Positions 48,559-60,903 of a stretch of DNA of 64,000 nucleotides are shown here, in pieces. The first letter of the stretch is position 1. Every line of letters starts with the position of its first letter. A program made the translations under genes and the position numbers. Under the pieces are notes generated by a model. The model was not told the DNA's origin. It was given only the letters and a program-made list of their open reading frames with translations, and made no database searches. Origin of the DNA: Argyresthia goedartella (taxonomy: Eukaryota; Arthropoda; Insecta; Lepidoptera; Argyresthiidae); the NCBI GenBank assembly GCA_949825045.1, contig OX463810.1, forward strand, positions 36,652,201 through 36,716,200, written 5' to 3'.

Positions 48559-51378
48559 GTGGTTAATCAAAATATACAGGGCATGTTAAGTAAAGAACTG
48601 GAAATTGAGTTATTCATGAACTGTAATAATATTGATATTTTATGTATAACAGAGCACTTTTTAAAGAGTTATCAGTTCATGTTCAACTTTAATAACCACC
48701 ACGTTGCTAGTTCGTTCAACAGAAAAACAGCTGATCGCGGTGGCTCCTTAATACTTGTAAATAATATTTTTAAATATAAGGAACGAGTTGACATAGTGAG
48801 CCTGTCTGTTGAGCGTACCATGGTAATAGCCTGTATTGAACTTGAACAACTTATTGTAATGAGCGTATACAGACCACCAGATTCATCCTTTGATTTATTC
48901 GAAAAGAAAATGGATGAAGTGTTGATTAAAATCAGCGATAAAAACAATTTTTTTATAATTTGTGGTGATTTTAATGTTAATCTGTTAGAGGATAATAATA
49001 TTTGTACTAGATTAAAATCTTTATTTTTATGTCACAACATGAACTATCTGTTTTTGGAGCCTACTAGAATTACTGCAACATCTGCTACCTGCATTGACAA
49101 TATATTTACTAACATTACGCCCATTTTCAAATCGGTCATCAATAAATTAACCTCTGATCACTCTGGTCAGATGGGTATATTCAATATTAAAATAAAAAAG
49201 GACCAAAAAGAGGATATTACATGTGTGCCCGTTAGTGACACTCGGCTTGAACACTACAGGAATAATATTTTAGATAAACTATGGGAAATACCATACAGTG
49301 ACGATCCAAATTTGTTGTACAACTCAGTATTTAACCTTGTCAATAATGAATATGATACGGTATTTAAATCAAAAACTATAAAAATTAATAACAAAGCTTT
49401 GTTTAGTGATTGGGCGACAGTTGGAATTCATAGGAGCAGACGAAGATTATATGAACTCTATGAAGAGAAATCATATAACAAAAATACGGCCTTTCTAGAT
49501 TATGTTCGTAGTTATTCAAAAATGTTTAAACGCGTTTGTGCCGTAGCTAAATCTAATTTCATTAAAAACAAAATTGAATCTAGTAGCAATGTAATGAAAA
49601 CGACTTGGCAAATTATAAACAGAGAGACTGGAAAGGCCAAAGCTATACATAATAACTTCAAGCTTAAGATAGATAATCAATTGCTAAGTACAGACCTAGA
49701 AGTAGCAAAAGCTTTCGAAAATTTCTTTACGGACATTCCAGTTTCAACAACCAAGTCTTTAAATTCATCTCCCGCTGCTGCTGAATCTATACTTAAACAA
49801 AACTTTGAGGAATGTAAAACAGGTTCTAAATTTAGGCACGTAAATAATGAAGACATTGTAAAAGCGTTTAAATCCCTGGAAATGAAAAAGACAGCTGACG
49901 CCCATGGTCTATCAGTAAAAATTATTAGTTCCATTGTAGATTGTATTGCACCTCACCTTTGTTGTATATTTAATCAATGAATAGATAATGGTGTGTTTCC
50001 TGACTTGATGAAACTAAGTAAAGTTATACCTTTATTCAAAGCTGGTAGTACATCAGACCCCACCAATTTTAGACCCATATCGATACTACCAACGCTTAGC
50101 AAACTATTTGAAAAACTCATACTTAATCAATTGCAAAGTCATTTTTATCTCAATAATTTAATTCATATTGCTCAGTTTGGTTTCACAAAGGCTCGTTCAA
50201 CAGCCGATGCTGGTGTTGAACTAATCGACAATATTTTTGATGCCTGGGAAGACGCAATGGATGCAATAGGTGTCTTCTGCGATCTATCCAAGGCTTTTGA
50301 TTGCGTCCATCATGACACTCTTGTCAGGAAGTTACGCCATTATGGTGTAAAAGATCAGGCACTTGGCCTTCTGGAGTCATATCTAACAGATAGGGTTCAG
50401 ATGGTCGATGTTAATGGGAAAAGATCACCTGGGTCTTCAATAAGTATGGGCGTACCGCAAGGTTCAATTCTTGGTCCTTTCTTGTTTTTTGTATATATTA
50501 ATGATTTACCTTACCTTGTTAAAGCAAAACATGGGTTAGTATTGTTTGCCGATGATACTTCTTTGATATTTAAAGTTAAAAGACAGCAATCAAATTATGA
50601 CGAGGTAAACAATGCTATCTCTAGTATAGTGAACTGGTTTACTGTTAACAATTTATTACTTAATGAAAAGAAAACTAAATGTATTAAATTCGTGTTACCC
50701 AATGTGAACCCGGTAACTACAGACATATTTATAAAAGGACAGAGATTGGACCTTGTGCAGTCGACTGTCTTTTTGGGCATTACTTTAGACGCCAAACTAC
50801 AATGGGATCCTCATATAAATAAATTTTCGAACAGACTGAGTTCGGCAGCGTTCGCAGTTAAAAAAATTAGAGCTCTTACCGACGTAGACACCGCTAGACT
50901 AGTCTACTTTAGTTACTTTCATAGTCTAATGACCTATGGTATTTTATTGTGGGGTCACGCTGCGAATGCTAATAGTATATTTATTCTGCAGAAACGGGCT
51001 GTTCGTGCAATTTATAGATTAGGGCCTAGAGTGTCACTGAGGGAAAAGTTTAAAGAAATCAATATTCTGACATTTGTGTCTCAATATATCTATGACAATC
51101 TTGTGTATGTAAAAAGAAATATAACTAATTTTCAGAAGTACAGTGATATACACAATTTTAATACTAGAAATAAAGACAAGTTGGTTGCTTATGTAAGCCG
51201 ACTACATAAAATTAGTAATTCTTTTAAAGGCAATTGTATACGCTATTACAATAAGGTCCCTACTGATATTAAAAACTTACCTTTAGACAAGATTAAAATA
51301 ATAATAAAACAGAAATTGTATAAAAAAGGTTACTATAGGATATCTGATTACTTAGAGGACAGATGTCCATGGGAATAG
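48559..51378 (+). pseudogene. CR1/L2-like ORF2 (endonuclease-RT), one stop
   Basis: The first half (48559-49980) is an APE endonuclease: NQNIQGMLSKELEIELF, CITEHFLKS, VYRPPDSSFDLF, ICGDFNVNLLED and SDHSGQMGIF, followed by KTTWQIINRETGKAK. After one TGA codon the frame goes straight on: FRPISILPTLSKLFEKLI, FGFTKARSTADAG, motif A DLSKAFDCVHHDTL, motif B GVPQGSILGPFLF, motif C FADDTSLIF, then LQWDPHINKFSNRLSSAA and LYKKGYYRISDYLEDRCPWE. The stop falls in a loop just before RT block 0. Everything else is open, so this copy is young. Confidence 0.9.
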
Positions 51379-51624
51379 ATTGTTTGAGTAACAGGCTGTT
51401 TCGATATATAATTAGCATTCATTTTGTAATTTGACAATATTTTATTTAAAAAAGGAAACGCAAAAGATGCGACGACTGTGGAGTTTCTTCGGTGAGCTCT
51501 TCTCCACAGATTCCGCCATTGTGTTAGTGAACTCACCCAAAAAAATGTAATGACGGATCTAAGTGATGTGTAACAACATCCTATGGAAATAAATGATTTT
51601 TGATTTGATTTGATTTGATTTGAT

Positions 51625-52164
51625 TAATTAATGGCGGTCTACTACATCTTGGTTAATTTCGCCCATGTCACGTGTTTTTATAGATTTCACTGGATACCTG
51701 GAATTTTTAGTGGTGATTTGTTGCCCCTTAGCACTACCCGGGGGGACGTGAAGGGCTGCAGGTTCCAAGTATCTCCTTCGGACGTGAGCAACTGCCTCCC
51801 AACAAATCAGACAGACATTGTTTTTTTCATATTTGATACCGGTTACAAGGATAACCTTAATTTGCAGCCTCAATTGATAATCGTCTACTTTGGATTGGAG
51901 ATCCCCACGTTTTCTGGCAAGTAGACAAAGATCTTCAAAGTCTATGTCTTCCAAGTCGTATTGTTCTGTCCACGGTATCTCTTAAGAACGTTCTCAACAT
52001 GTCACACTACGTATTACATACATCACCTATAGAATCAGGAAAATGAGTGGTGATAGAAGTATTAAATTATATAAAGCAAACTTTAAAAATAAATGCTTTT
52101 TTACATCTCTCCACAGTAAATGTTGTAAAGTATTTTTAGTGTGTTGAAGTATCTAAAGTGATGT
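51625..52164. other. Intergenic DNA
   Basis: Open frames of about 100 codons on both strands at 51628-51954 overlap each other and show no domain; none is supported as a gene. Confidence 0.45.
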
Positions 52165-52424
52165 AATAATAATACTATAATAATACCTTGGACACTATTT
52201 ACACACATTGATCTAGCCCCAAACTAGGATTCCCTGTATCTTGGGTACTAGACAACGATACACATACTTATATAGATAAATATTGTACTTAGATAGATAA
52301 ACAACCATGACTAGGGTACAAACATCCGTTCTCATCAACAAATATTTGCCCCCATCGGGACTCGAACCCGTGACCCTCGGCTTCGTAGGCAGGGACACTG
52401 CCGACTCGGCCATTCGGGTCGTCA
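52165..52424 (-). mobile_element. tRNA-derived SINE, copy 2
   Basis: The A box is the complement of 52401-52412 (TGGCCGAGTCGG) and the B box the complement of 52358-52368. An ATA-rich tail is at the low-coordinate end. It is strongly similar to 7909-8162 throughout. Confidence 0.87.
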
Positions 52425-54764
52425 GATGTCTAGTAAAATGATATCTGATATTGAAAAAATAGTATCTGATGGCGTGTTGTGTCATCAAAACGTAATAAGT
52501 ATAGTATAATATTTGCTACAAAATTTAATCTGTAGCACAAAAAAAAAACTTCATGATCAGCAGAGCTCGTCGCCTTGCCTCGATTGTTGCTCGCTTGAAT
52601 CAAATGCAGTGTCGTCACACCAAAATAAAATGTGTCGCTCGCTACTTAGATTTTGTTGATTGGATAGTAAAGTATGCTTTACGATTTTAGAATGAATAAA
52701 TTTGTGATATAACACGTTCTTTGAATGGGGACCCCCTTTACTTTATAAAATCTCGTGTAGTTCATTATTGCTGCAACAGAAGTACGCATTCTGTGAAAAT
52801 GTCAACTCTACCTATTACGTTTCATGAAATGTCAGCCTACTAAAGGAAGGACGGGGCGAAGCGTAGTAGTAGTTCCGTTTGGCACCCTTCCGGTATGGAA
52901 CCCTAAAAAGAGTTCGGCCTTCCACGCCAACTTTCCTTTCAATGCCCACTTTTTATTGTTTCGTACCTACAAAAGATGTTTGCCAACTTTTGTAACTTCA
53001 CTTTCGATAAAACTCATAAAGGACGTAACAAAAAAACGTTTTACGTTTGTTACGGACGTTTCAACTTTTAAAAAGTATAACAGAGGGTCATTATGCCAGT
53101 TGGCGGCGAGGGGCAAGTTAGCAGAAATATTATCATAATAGAAAATCTCATGTCTTCTTATCAAAAAACATCAGATTTTTGGAAACTAAGATAGTGCTAG
53201 AATTCGGGCCAGTTTAATTTGGCAGGAATAAATTAATCAGGTGACCAAACGCTCTCATTCATTTGGACGCATGTGCTGTCCGGGTTCTTTTGCAATGTTC
53301 GCAATTCTATGGAAAAAGACGAGCACGTGCTGCTTTAGACGTGTATATTTCCCTGTGCTCTTTACACATTATGACTGTCGTTGCTGATTTCGTATCTGAG
53401 GTATAAATATAATACAATTTCTTACTTATTTTGTGGAAAATGTGAAGAAAATAGTGAAACATTACGTGGCATTGATGTGACATATTTAAACGCAATAATT
53501 GACCCAGCGAGCGAAGCGTCCAGTTTTGAAATTGGCCAAAAATGCTTTTGTTCTCTCTCCGTATTTCTGTTCTCTCCTACAGGTTGCATTTTTCAACCGA
53601 TTTGGACGAAAATTTGGCACATAAGTTCATTGATTTATTTAAATGATATAGAAAATGTATGGCAATTAGACGGTCGATAACTGAACAGAGATAAGCGATT
53701 TTGCGGCCGTCCATTTTATTAATTTCTATAACACTATAATACAATATTCCAGTCAAAATTGTAATTGTATGTTACATGATTTCGCATTGAACTGAAAATA
53801 CACGTATCAAAAGACTTCACCAAGCCTCTGGTAAAAAGTTTTTCAAAGTTAAAGGTGAAAACATCGGTTTTTTGAAATTTTCTGATAAAAGTTAAGTTTT
53901 ATCAAAAATCTGTTTAAATATAAGTTGTAAATCATATTATTATCAATTTAAAATATTAAAATTAAAATATGTTTACACAAAAAATATGTTTACACAATTT
54001 ATTCTTATAATCATCAATAATGATGAGATATTACGAATCTATAAGTCAATCAAGTTGTATTTTTAACAGACTACAACAAAGGAATCTTTTAAGTTGTTGT
54101 GTTTTTTTGAATGTGCCCCGATTTCCCGAAGACGGATGTACCGATTTGGGAATTATTATTTTTTGTTCGAAATGTTTGCCTTCCAATTGGTTTTATTGAC
54201 AGTTCAAGATCTGATGAAAGGCATGCTGGAGAAATTGAAGAAACTCTTCAAATATTAAAGGCAGGCCTATAGCGATTTTTCTGTTCTCTTAGTAACTCGC
54301 GCATTTACTCTCGGAAAGCATCATTTTGTGAAGTTGAACTGATGATGAAGACCTCAGATCACCACTGGAACTGCTCAATACTAGGTATCCCGGAGGTTGC
54401 GATATTATTACTTTATTACGGTTGCTATATAGTGTGATTCTTCATAAAATAGACATATTAAATAGGGTAAAAGAGGACCCTATTTTATTGTCAAAAAATG
54501 TTTAAAAAAAATCCCACCCCCCCCTATTTTTATTTTTCGAACTTTGTAACTTTTCGACTACTTTTTTAGTAATTGCAGTTTAATTCAGAATTTGGTCCCC
54601 AAAAATAACTATGATATGACGAAATATTATTCTCCATCTTATAAGCTTTCAAATAGCACCTACATTTTGTTACAATGTTAATTACTTTTATTTTTTTTAA
54701 TTAGACCTTGATACCCCTTTTTCACTTTTCGGAACTAAGATTAATCCTAGCCTAATGATACTTC
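52425..54764. other. Intergenic DNA, nothing recognised
   Basis: AT-rich with short open frames only (for example 53381-53680). No domains or clear repeats. Confidence 0.5.
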
Positions 54765-54995
54765 CAGTGGATTAATGAGGTGAGATAAATAAATCTAGCC
54801 CATCAATGTCCCCACCGAGGAGCACAGGCCTTTAACCAGATACGAGTAAGATTGAGCCGTACTTCATCACGATGGCTCAGTTTGGGTTGATGGATGGGTA
54901 TTACGATACAAACTGCCAAGTGGCGATAGTAGCCTCGACCTGCGCGTGAGAAGCAAGCGTGAAACCCACTAGACTAGACCATGGAGAGCTAATGT
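54765..54995 (-). mobile_element. tRNA-derived SINE, family 2, copy b
   Basis: The minus-strand head AGCTCTCCATGGTCTAGTCT is followed by AGTGGGTTTCACGCTTGCTT as in 30961. The body shares 'gaggagcacaggcc' and 'ggctcagtttgggttgatgg' with 31728-31850. Confidence 0.7.
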
Positions 54996-55045
54996 AATAA
55001 AACAATAAAAAATATTATGTACAATTCATATTACTTATTTTAAAA

Positions 55046-55264
55046 AACAGATGTATGTACAAAGGAAATCCATCGACGTAATGTAACTACAACAAAAACA
55101 GAGATATCCTACTTGTTGTTGAAGGCACAATTTAGAGCTCATGGTGCAATTCGTATTACTCGTAGCAAAAAAAATAACCTCGAAGAAGGGCGAATTGTGC
55201 CTTGATCTCTCTGTTTTGTTATAGTTACATTACGTCGATGGATTTCCTTTGTACATCTGTTTTT
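55046..55264. mobile_element. Hairpin element with ~65-bp inverted arms
   Basis: 'acagatgtatgtacaaagga', 'aatccatcgacgtaatgtaa' and 'ctacaacaaaaacagagat' (55046-55110) recur inverted at 55195-55264. A second inner pair (AAGGCACAATT) lies at 55125 and 55193. It is a compact palindromic MITE. Confidence 0.8.
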
Positions 55265-55299
55265 TTTTAAACAAAATACATGATATGAATTAATTAGAT

Positions 55300-55757
55300 G
55301 GCATAATGCACGACTTCACTTCGTCAGCTCTGGTACCTTTTGGCAGCACTGAGAGTCTGCCGAAAGTCTCCGGCCAGCAAAACTGTTACGCCACCCATTC
55401 ATTTTGTATTACCCCTTATATCCCTTAGAGATCTGCTTAAGGCTTCAATACCACCTTTTTGAGCCATCGTTATTTCGTCCCACAAGATTATTTTTATACT
55501 TGGTAAAACTTGAGCAAAATTACTTTGTTTGGAGATGTTGCAAATGGGAGTCCCAGCAGTTATTAAATTGAGTGGTAACTTAAAAGTAGCATGAACAGTT
55601 CGACCACCTTCGAGCAATGTCGCTGCTATGCCAGATGACGGCACAGTCAAGGCAATGCCGTGAGTACTTCTTACTTTCGCCAAAAGTAAATTAATTAGGA
55701 AGGTTTCACCAGTCCACCTGGAGCATCTAGGAAGAATATTCGACCTTCGTTTTCATC
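55300..55757 (-). pseudogene. Helitron Rep/helicase relic (PIF1-like helicase part)
   Basis: The minus-strand frame reads FFLDAPGG, then RSTHGIALTVPSSGIAATLL, GRTVHATFKLPLN, KIILWDEITMAQKGGIEAL, a TGA, and MGGVTVLLAGDFRQTLSVLP. These are SF1 helicase motifs (Ia, II with DE, III with GDFRQ) as in Helitron transposases. Frame breaks and missing Rep and downstream motifs show it is dead. Confidence 0.8.
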
Positions 55758-55764
55758 AAAGTCA

Positions 55765-58222
55765 AAGTCAAGGTACTTTATTACTGTAGGTAGATATTTA
55801 CATATACTTAGCAAACGTCAATTTTGCCTCTTCTCTACATTGGACCACTGTGGGAGAGGCAGGGCGTAGAAACTCCCACAGATTGATTTTTAGATCTCTT
55901 TTAAAAATAGGTTGTGCTTAACTATTACAAATATGAAAAATTTAATTATTATGATTAATAAGCAGGAATAAATAATAACAAAATTATTAACAGCAAGGCC
56001 TGTGTTGAGCTAGATTAACCCCATAAAGTCCTGTCATTTAAGTAATCTTGAACATTGTAATAGCCCTTTTTCGACAAAGTCGCTTTAACATGCTTTTTAA
56101 ATTGCTCAAATGGCAATTTCAAAATCTCCAGAGGTATCTTATTATAGTAGAGAATACACTGACCCTTGAAAGAATTGCTAACCTTCGCGAGTCTAAATCG
56201 GGGCGCACACAGTCTGTGATTATTTCTTAGGTTAACATTACAGCTATCGCTAAGTTTGGAAAATGTTGTAAGGTTCTGCGTACATACATTATATTTTCGA
56301 AAATAAATTGCCTAGCTACTGTTAGTGTGTCAATTTCTTTAAAAAGCTCTCCTAAGGAGTCTGTTCGTTATAAATTATAAATTGCTCGAATAGCTCTTTT
56401 CTGTAAAATAAAATTAGTTTGAATATCCGCTGCTTTCCCCCACAATAAGATACCATAGGACATCACACTATGTGAAAGTAACTAAAATATACTAGCTTAG
56501 ATGTAGCCACATCCGTGCTTTGTCTGATGTTCCTAACAGCGTAAGCCGCAGAACTTAATTTACCAGCCAATTTATCTATGTGGGGTCCCCACTGCAATTT
56601 GCTATCAATGGTTATTCCAAAAAACTTCGTATCATTTACTAATTCTAACGTGCTGTTGTCTAACACTAAACTGCTCTCAACTTGCCTGACATTTGGAAGT
56701 GAGAATTTGAAACACTTGGTTTTATCAGCGTTTAACAATAAATTATTAACTGTGAACCAATTCAAGGTTAAAGACAATACACCATTAACATCATCAAAAT
56801 CTGCTTTTTGTCTTTCAATTTTGAAGACCATTGAAGTATCATCAGCAAATAACACTATGTCAGTTAATTTCATCTCAGAATCATCATCAGTATTATGATC
56901 AACACAATCAAACGCCTTCGACAGGTCGCAAAAAACTCCGATAGCATCCTGTGCGGCCTCCCATGCAGAATAAATATGAGATATAAGGGTAATACCTGCA
57001 TCCGTAGTCGATTTACCCCTAGTGAAACCGAATTGTTTGGCGTGGAGTTGTTTTGTGCGGTTGAAGTGTGAGAGCATTTGATTGAGTATAATCTTTTCAA
57101 ATATTTTACTTAGTGTTGGAAGAACAGATATTGGTCTGAAATTTGAAGGATCACCCTTATCTCCCGATTTGAACAGAGGTATCAGTTTATTGTGTTTCAT
57201 GAGGTCTGGGAAAGCCCCATCGTAAACACATTTATTGAATATATAAGCTAAATGTGCTATGACTAGAATTACTGAACCAATGACTTTGACTGATATACCC
57301 TACAGGTCTTCCGTAGTTTTTAAGTTAAGTAATTTAAACGTTTTGACAATGTCCTGGGGATATACATGATTAAATTTTAAATATACCTTACTAACGCTCG
57401 TGTTATTTTTTAATAAAGTCTGCTTCATATGGAGACGAATTTAGACGATCTGTTGTGAGTAAGGATATATTGGTGAAGAATTTTTGAAAAGCTCGAGCAA
57501 CATCATCGCTGGATTTAACAACATCATCACCTATCTTTAGGCAGAAATCATTGTCCCTTGGTATAACTTTGCCAGTTTCACGGTTTATTATTTGCCAAAC
57601 TGTTTTCATTCTATTATTTGAATTTTGAATTTTTCTATTAATGTGTAAAGTTTTTGCAGTCCTACAAACCAACTTGAAAGTTTTGGAATATTTTTTAAAA
57701 TTGTCATGAAATTTTCGATCAAAGTTATAGGTTTTTTGATCATAAAGGTCATACAAGATAACTCTACTTTTACGAATTCCAAACGTTGCCCAGTCATTAA
57801 ATTTCGATTTACCGTTGTAGTCACTGACTTTCTTTAATTGAAAAACTTTATTGAATTCTGTCTGAATAATGTTGACGAAGTCTGAGTAGATTTAGTTTGG
57901 GTTCGGTTCATTAAAATCTTTTCGTATATGTCTCTAGTCTATGGGATGTAATAGGCCTATAAAATGATGGACCAGTCTTATCCTTAATAGCAATTGGGAA
58001 TGAAACTGTTTGACCACTGTGATCGGAAGGTAAGCAGTTAATTACACTTTTACTTGTGAATGCACAGTCACAAAAAACGTTATCTAAGCAAGTTTGGCTG
58101 GTAAGTGTAAATCTAGTTGGCTCTAAAAATACATGACATAAGTTAAACGATTTGAATAAAGTTATTAATCGTTGTTTCATTGTTGTTCCTACAAGCAAAT
58201 CTAAATTAAGATCGCCACAAAT
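55765..58222 (-). pseudogene. CR1-like LINE, 5'-truncated and internally deleted
   Basis: 3' end at 55765 with a (CTTTGA)n-like tail; the 3' UTR matches 16424-16612. Coding pieces on minus: ICGDLNLDLLVGT and FLEPTRFTLTSQTCLDNVF (58246-57911), VWQIINRETGKV (57756-57403), FRPISVLPTLSKIFEKIILN and DLSKAFDCVDHN, then directly FADDTSMVF (57200-56463), and the C-terminus near 56300-56040. About 75-80 residues including RT motif B are missing compared with the copy at 49993-51378. Its 5' edge abuts the RTE copy. Confidence 0.87.
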
Positions 58223-60640
58223 CTTCTTCTTCCAGTGCCTCTCCACAACTGGAGGTTGGCAGTCAGCTCCGAGTATCCCTTTTGGTCTTTAGCTAGGCGG
58301 AAAAGTTCTTCGTCGCCGGCTATGCTGGTCCATTTCCGGATATTGGAGAGCCACGATGCTCTTCTTCTTTCGACGCTCCGTTTCCCTTCAATCTTTCCCA
58401 TCATGACCACTTGAAGCAATTTGTAGTGATCGTGGCGGAGCACTTGTCCCAAATACGCAACTTTTCTTCTCTTGATGGTGGTCATGAGATCTTGGGATTT
58501 TCCGACTCGTCTCAGAACTTCCACATTGGTGACCCTCTGGATCCAACTAATTCTTAACATCCTCCGGTAGCACCACATTTCAAAGGCCTCTAGTCTTTTG
58601 CGGGTCTCTTCCTTTACGGTCCAAGCCTCGCATCCGTAGAAGACTATCGGCCAAATGTAGCACTGAAGCAGTCGTATCCGAAGTTTTAGGTCTAGCTGCC
58701 TGGTTCAGAGTATCTTTCTCATTTTATTGAAGGACGCACGGGCTATTTCAATACGGGTCTTTATTTCTTGGTCGGACTCCCAGTTTTCATTTACCCATGT
58801 GCCAAGGTACTTGTACTTCTGGACTCTCTCTATCTGGGTCCCGGCTACTGTGACTGTCGGGTTAAGTGTTCTGTCTCTAGACACTACCATGATCTTCGTC
58901 TTGGATAAATTCATCAAAAGTCCGGCTTTCTGACTGCACTCGTGGATGCTGTTCACTATCAACTGAATGTCTTCCGGCGTGGAGGCTATCAGGGCCGTGT
59001 CGTCAGCGTATCGGAGGTTATTAATAAACTGTCCGTTGATGTTGACGCCCCACTCTCTCTCCTCTAGCGCTTCAGTAATAATGGCCTCCGAGTACAAGTT
59101 AAAAAGAAGCGGAGACAGGATGCATCCTTGACGTACGCCCTTGCATATTGCGACTTCTTCGGTTTCCTCACATTCCACTCTGACGGTGCCTGTCTGGTGC
59201 CAGTAAAGATTCTGGATGATCCGCATGTCCTTGCCGTCCAATCCGATATCCTCCAGTCGACGCATTAATAGCTTATGTTGGACCCGATCGAAGGCTTTCT
59301 CGTAGTCCACAAAGCAAATTATGACGTCTTTCCGCATTTCTGTACAAGAACATTGAGTGCGAATAGGGCCTCTCTGGTTCCCTCTCCCGATAGAAAGCCA
59401 AATTGTGTATCACCAAGCTCATTGTCAATTTTAGCGCGTATTCTCTCATGGATTATAGAAAGAGACAGCTTCAGTACTTGACTCATCAGGCTTATAGTCC
59501 GGTTCTCAGTGCATTTCTTCGCATTTGGCTTTTTTGGTAGCGTGATGAATGTGGATTTTAACCAATCCTTAGGTAAAATACCTGAGTTTTAGATATTATT
59601 GAAGAGTTTGGTCACTGCGTCTATCAGTTGGTCTTCAATAAGCTTCAGTATCTCCACGTGTATGCGATCTGGTCCTGGCGACTTTCCTGTTTTCGCTCGC
59701 TGTAGCGCCTTTGTCACCTCTGATTTTAGTATGTCAGGTCCAGTACCGTCACAAGTCGTGTTCGCTGTGCCTCTAGTTACATCAGCAAACATTTCCTCGA
59801 CGTAGAGTTTCCACGCTTTCTTTTTGCTTTCCGAGTCCGCCAGCAGCATACATTATTGTCAACTAGTACATTCCGGCTCGGTCCTTTGCACAATCCTGCC
59901 ATATCTTTGATTTCTTTATGCAAGTTGAAACTGTCGTGTTTCTTATTTAGTTCTTCCATCCTTGCACATTTATCTTCGTAAAATTTCGCTCTAGCTTTAC
60001 GAATCTCTCTTGATATTACGTTGTCTAAGGCCTTATACTCTTCTGTACTTTGTATAGTCTACGTTCCTCCATTAGCTGTACTATACTCTCATTCATCCAT
60101 TGTTGTTTCTTCTTTCCTAGTTTTGTGCAAAGGATCGCTCTGTTTATGACATCTACTGTTTCTTTCAGACTGGCTGTTGTTTCTTCAACTGACGCTGGCT
60201 CTATATTACTCTCTGCCCATGAGTTAATTGCGTTATAGGCTTTTACTCTGTATTCCGGAATTTTCAGTTTTCTTATGTCCGGTCTGATGTTAAACTTATT
60301 ATTAATGATCTTCAATCGACACGCCATTTTTATTACAACGGGAGCGTGATCAGATTTAATATCTGCCCCGGGGTAGGTTGGGCACTCTTCACACAATTTC
60401 TAAAACGCCTGTTGACCGTCACAAAATCGATTTGTTTTCTTACTATGTGATCTGCGGTGTGTTGTGGTGACGTCCAAGTGTATAGTCGTCTTGGGGGAAG
60501 CTTGAACAAGGTATTTGCGATGACTAAATCATTATCTTGACAGAATTCAATGAGTCTATCTCCGCGTTCATTTCTGATACCCAGTCCATACGCCCCAGCT
60601 ACGCCTGGCACTTCTACTGCACCCACTTTTGCATTAAAGT
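58223..60640 (-). pseudogene. RTE-like LINE copy, frames broken
   Basis: In order on minus: FNAKVGAVEV and GLGIRNERGDRLIEFCQDND (endonuclease), WTSPQHTADH, SDHAPVVIKM, LQRAKTGKSPGPDRIHVEIL, CFVDYEKAFDRVQHKLLMRR (motif A), GVRQGCILSPLLFNLYSEAI (motif B), LRYADDTALIA (motif C), YKYLGTWVNE and KVAYLGQVLRHDHYKLLQVV. This wording is typical of RTE elements. It has at least five frame breaks. The 3' end carries GAAGAAGAAGA next to the CR1 copy. Confidence 0.87.
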
Positions 60641-60903
60641 CTATTTATTTCAATGCTATGTTTGATGCTTATTGTAGCTTTCAGTTTTGAGTATATGCAC
60701 CAAAGTGTATTCGGATTCTTTGTCTTGGATAAATAATCAAAATAGACAAGAAGTACTGATTCTGAAATTGATAGGCCTTTCGCACTTCTCCACGTTGAAA
60801 TTCTTCATAAGTTTTTAAATAACTTTCCTTGGATTTAGTTGGAAGCAACATTTGCACTGATGGAATCCGACAATTCACTGTCACTGTCGCTTTGATTTAA
60901 CAT
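60641..60903 (-). pseudogene. Tyrosine-recombinase-like N-terminal fragment (Crypton-like?)
   Basis: The minus-strand frames give LLPTKSKESYLKTYEEFQ, then after a frameshift VYFDYLSKTKNPNTLWCIYS and KLKATISIKH. This wording resembles the core-binding domain of insect Crypton/YR-derived ORFs. The catalytic domain is not present. Confidence 0.5.

Larger units (their letters stand above)
48110..51624 (+). mobile_element. CR1/L2-like LINE, nearly intact ORF2
   Basis: The end of ORF1 is followed by a 2.8-kb ORF2 with a single in-frame TGA (49978-49980) and a short 3' UTR. It ends in AATAAA and a (TTTGA)n tail at 51597-51624. The 5' part of ORF1 is missing, so the copy is 5'-truncated. A sister family is present on the minus strand at 24592-26165 and 55765-58222. 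Confidence 0.9.

Noticed and set aside
51628..51954. 108-codon minus-strand frame beginning MEDIDFEDL
   Set aside because: It overlaps an open frame on the other strand and matches no family I recognise; not enough to call a gene.
52824..53680. Short frames in the 52.8-53.7 kb interval
   Set aside because: AT-rich chance frames with no domain or splice support.
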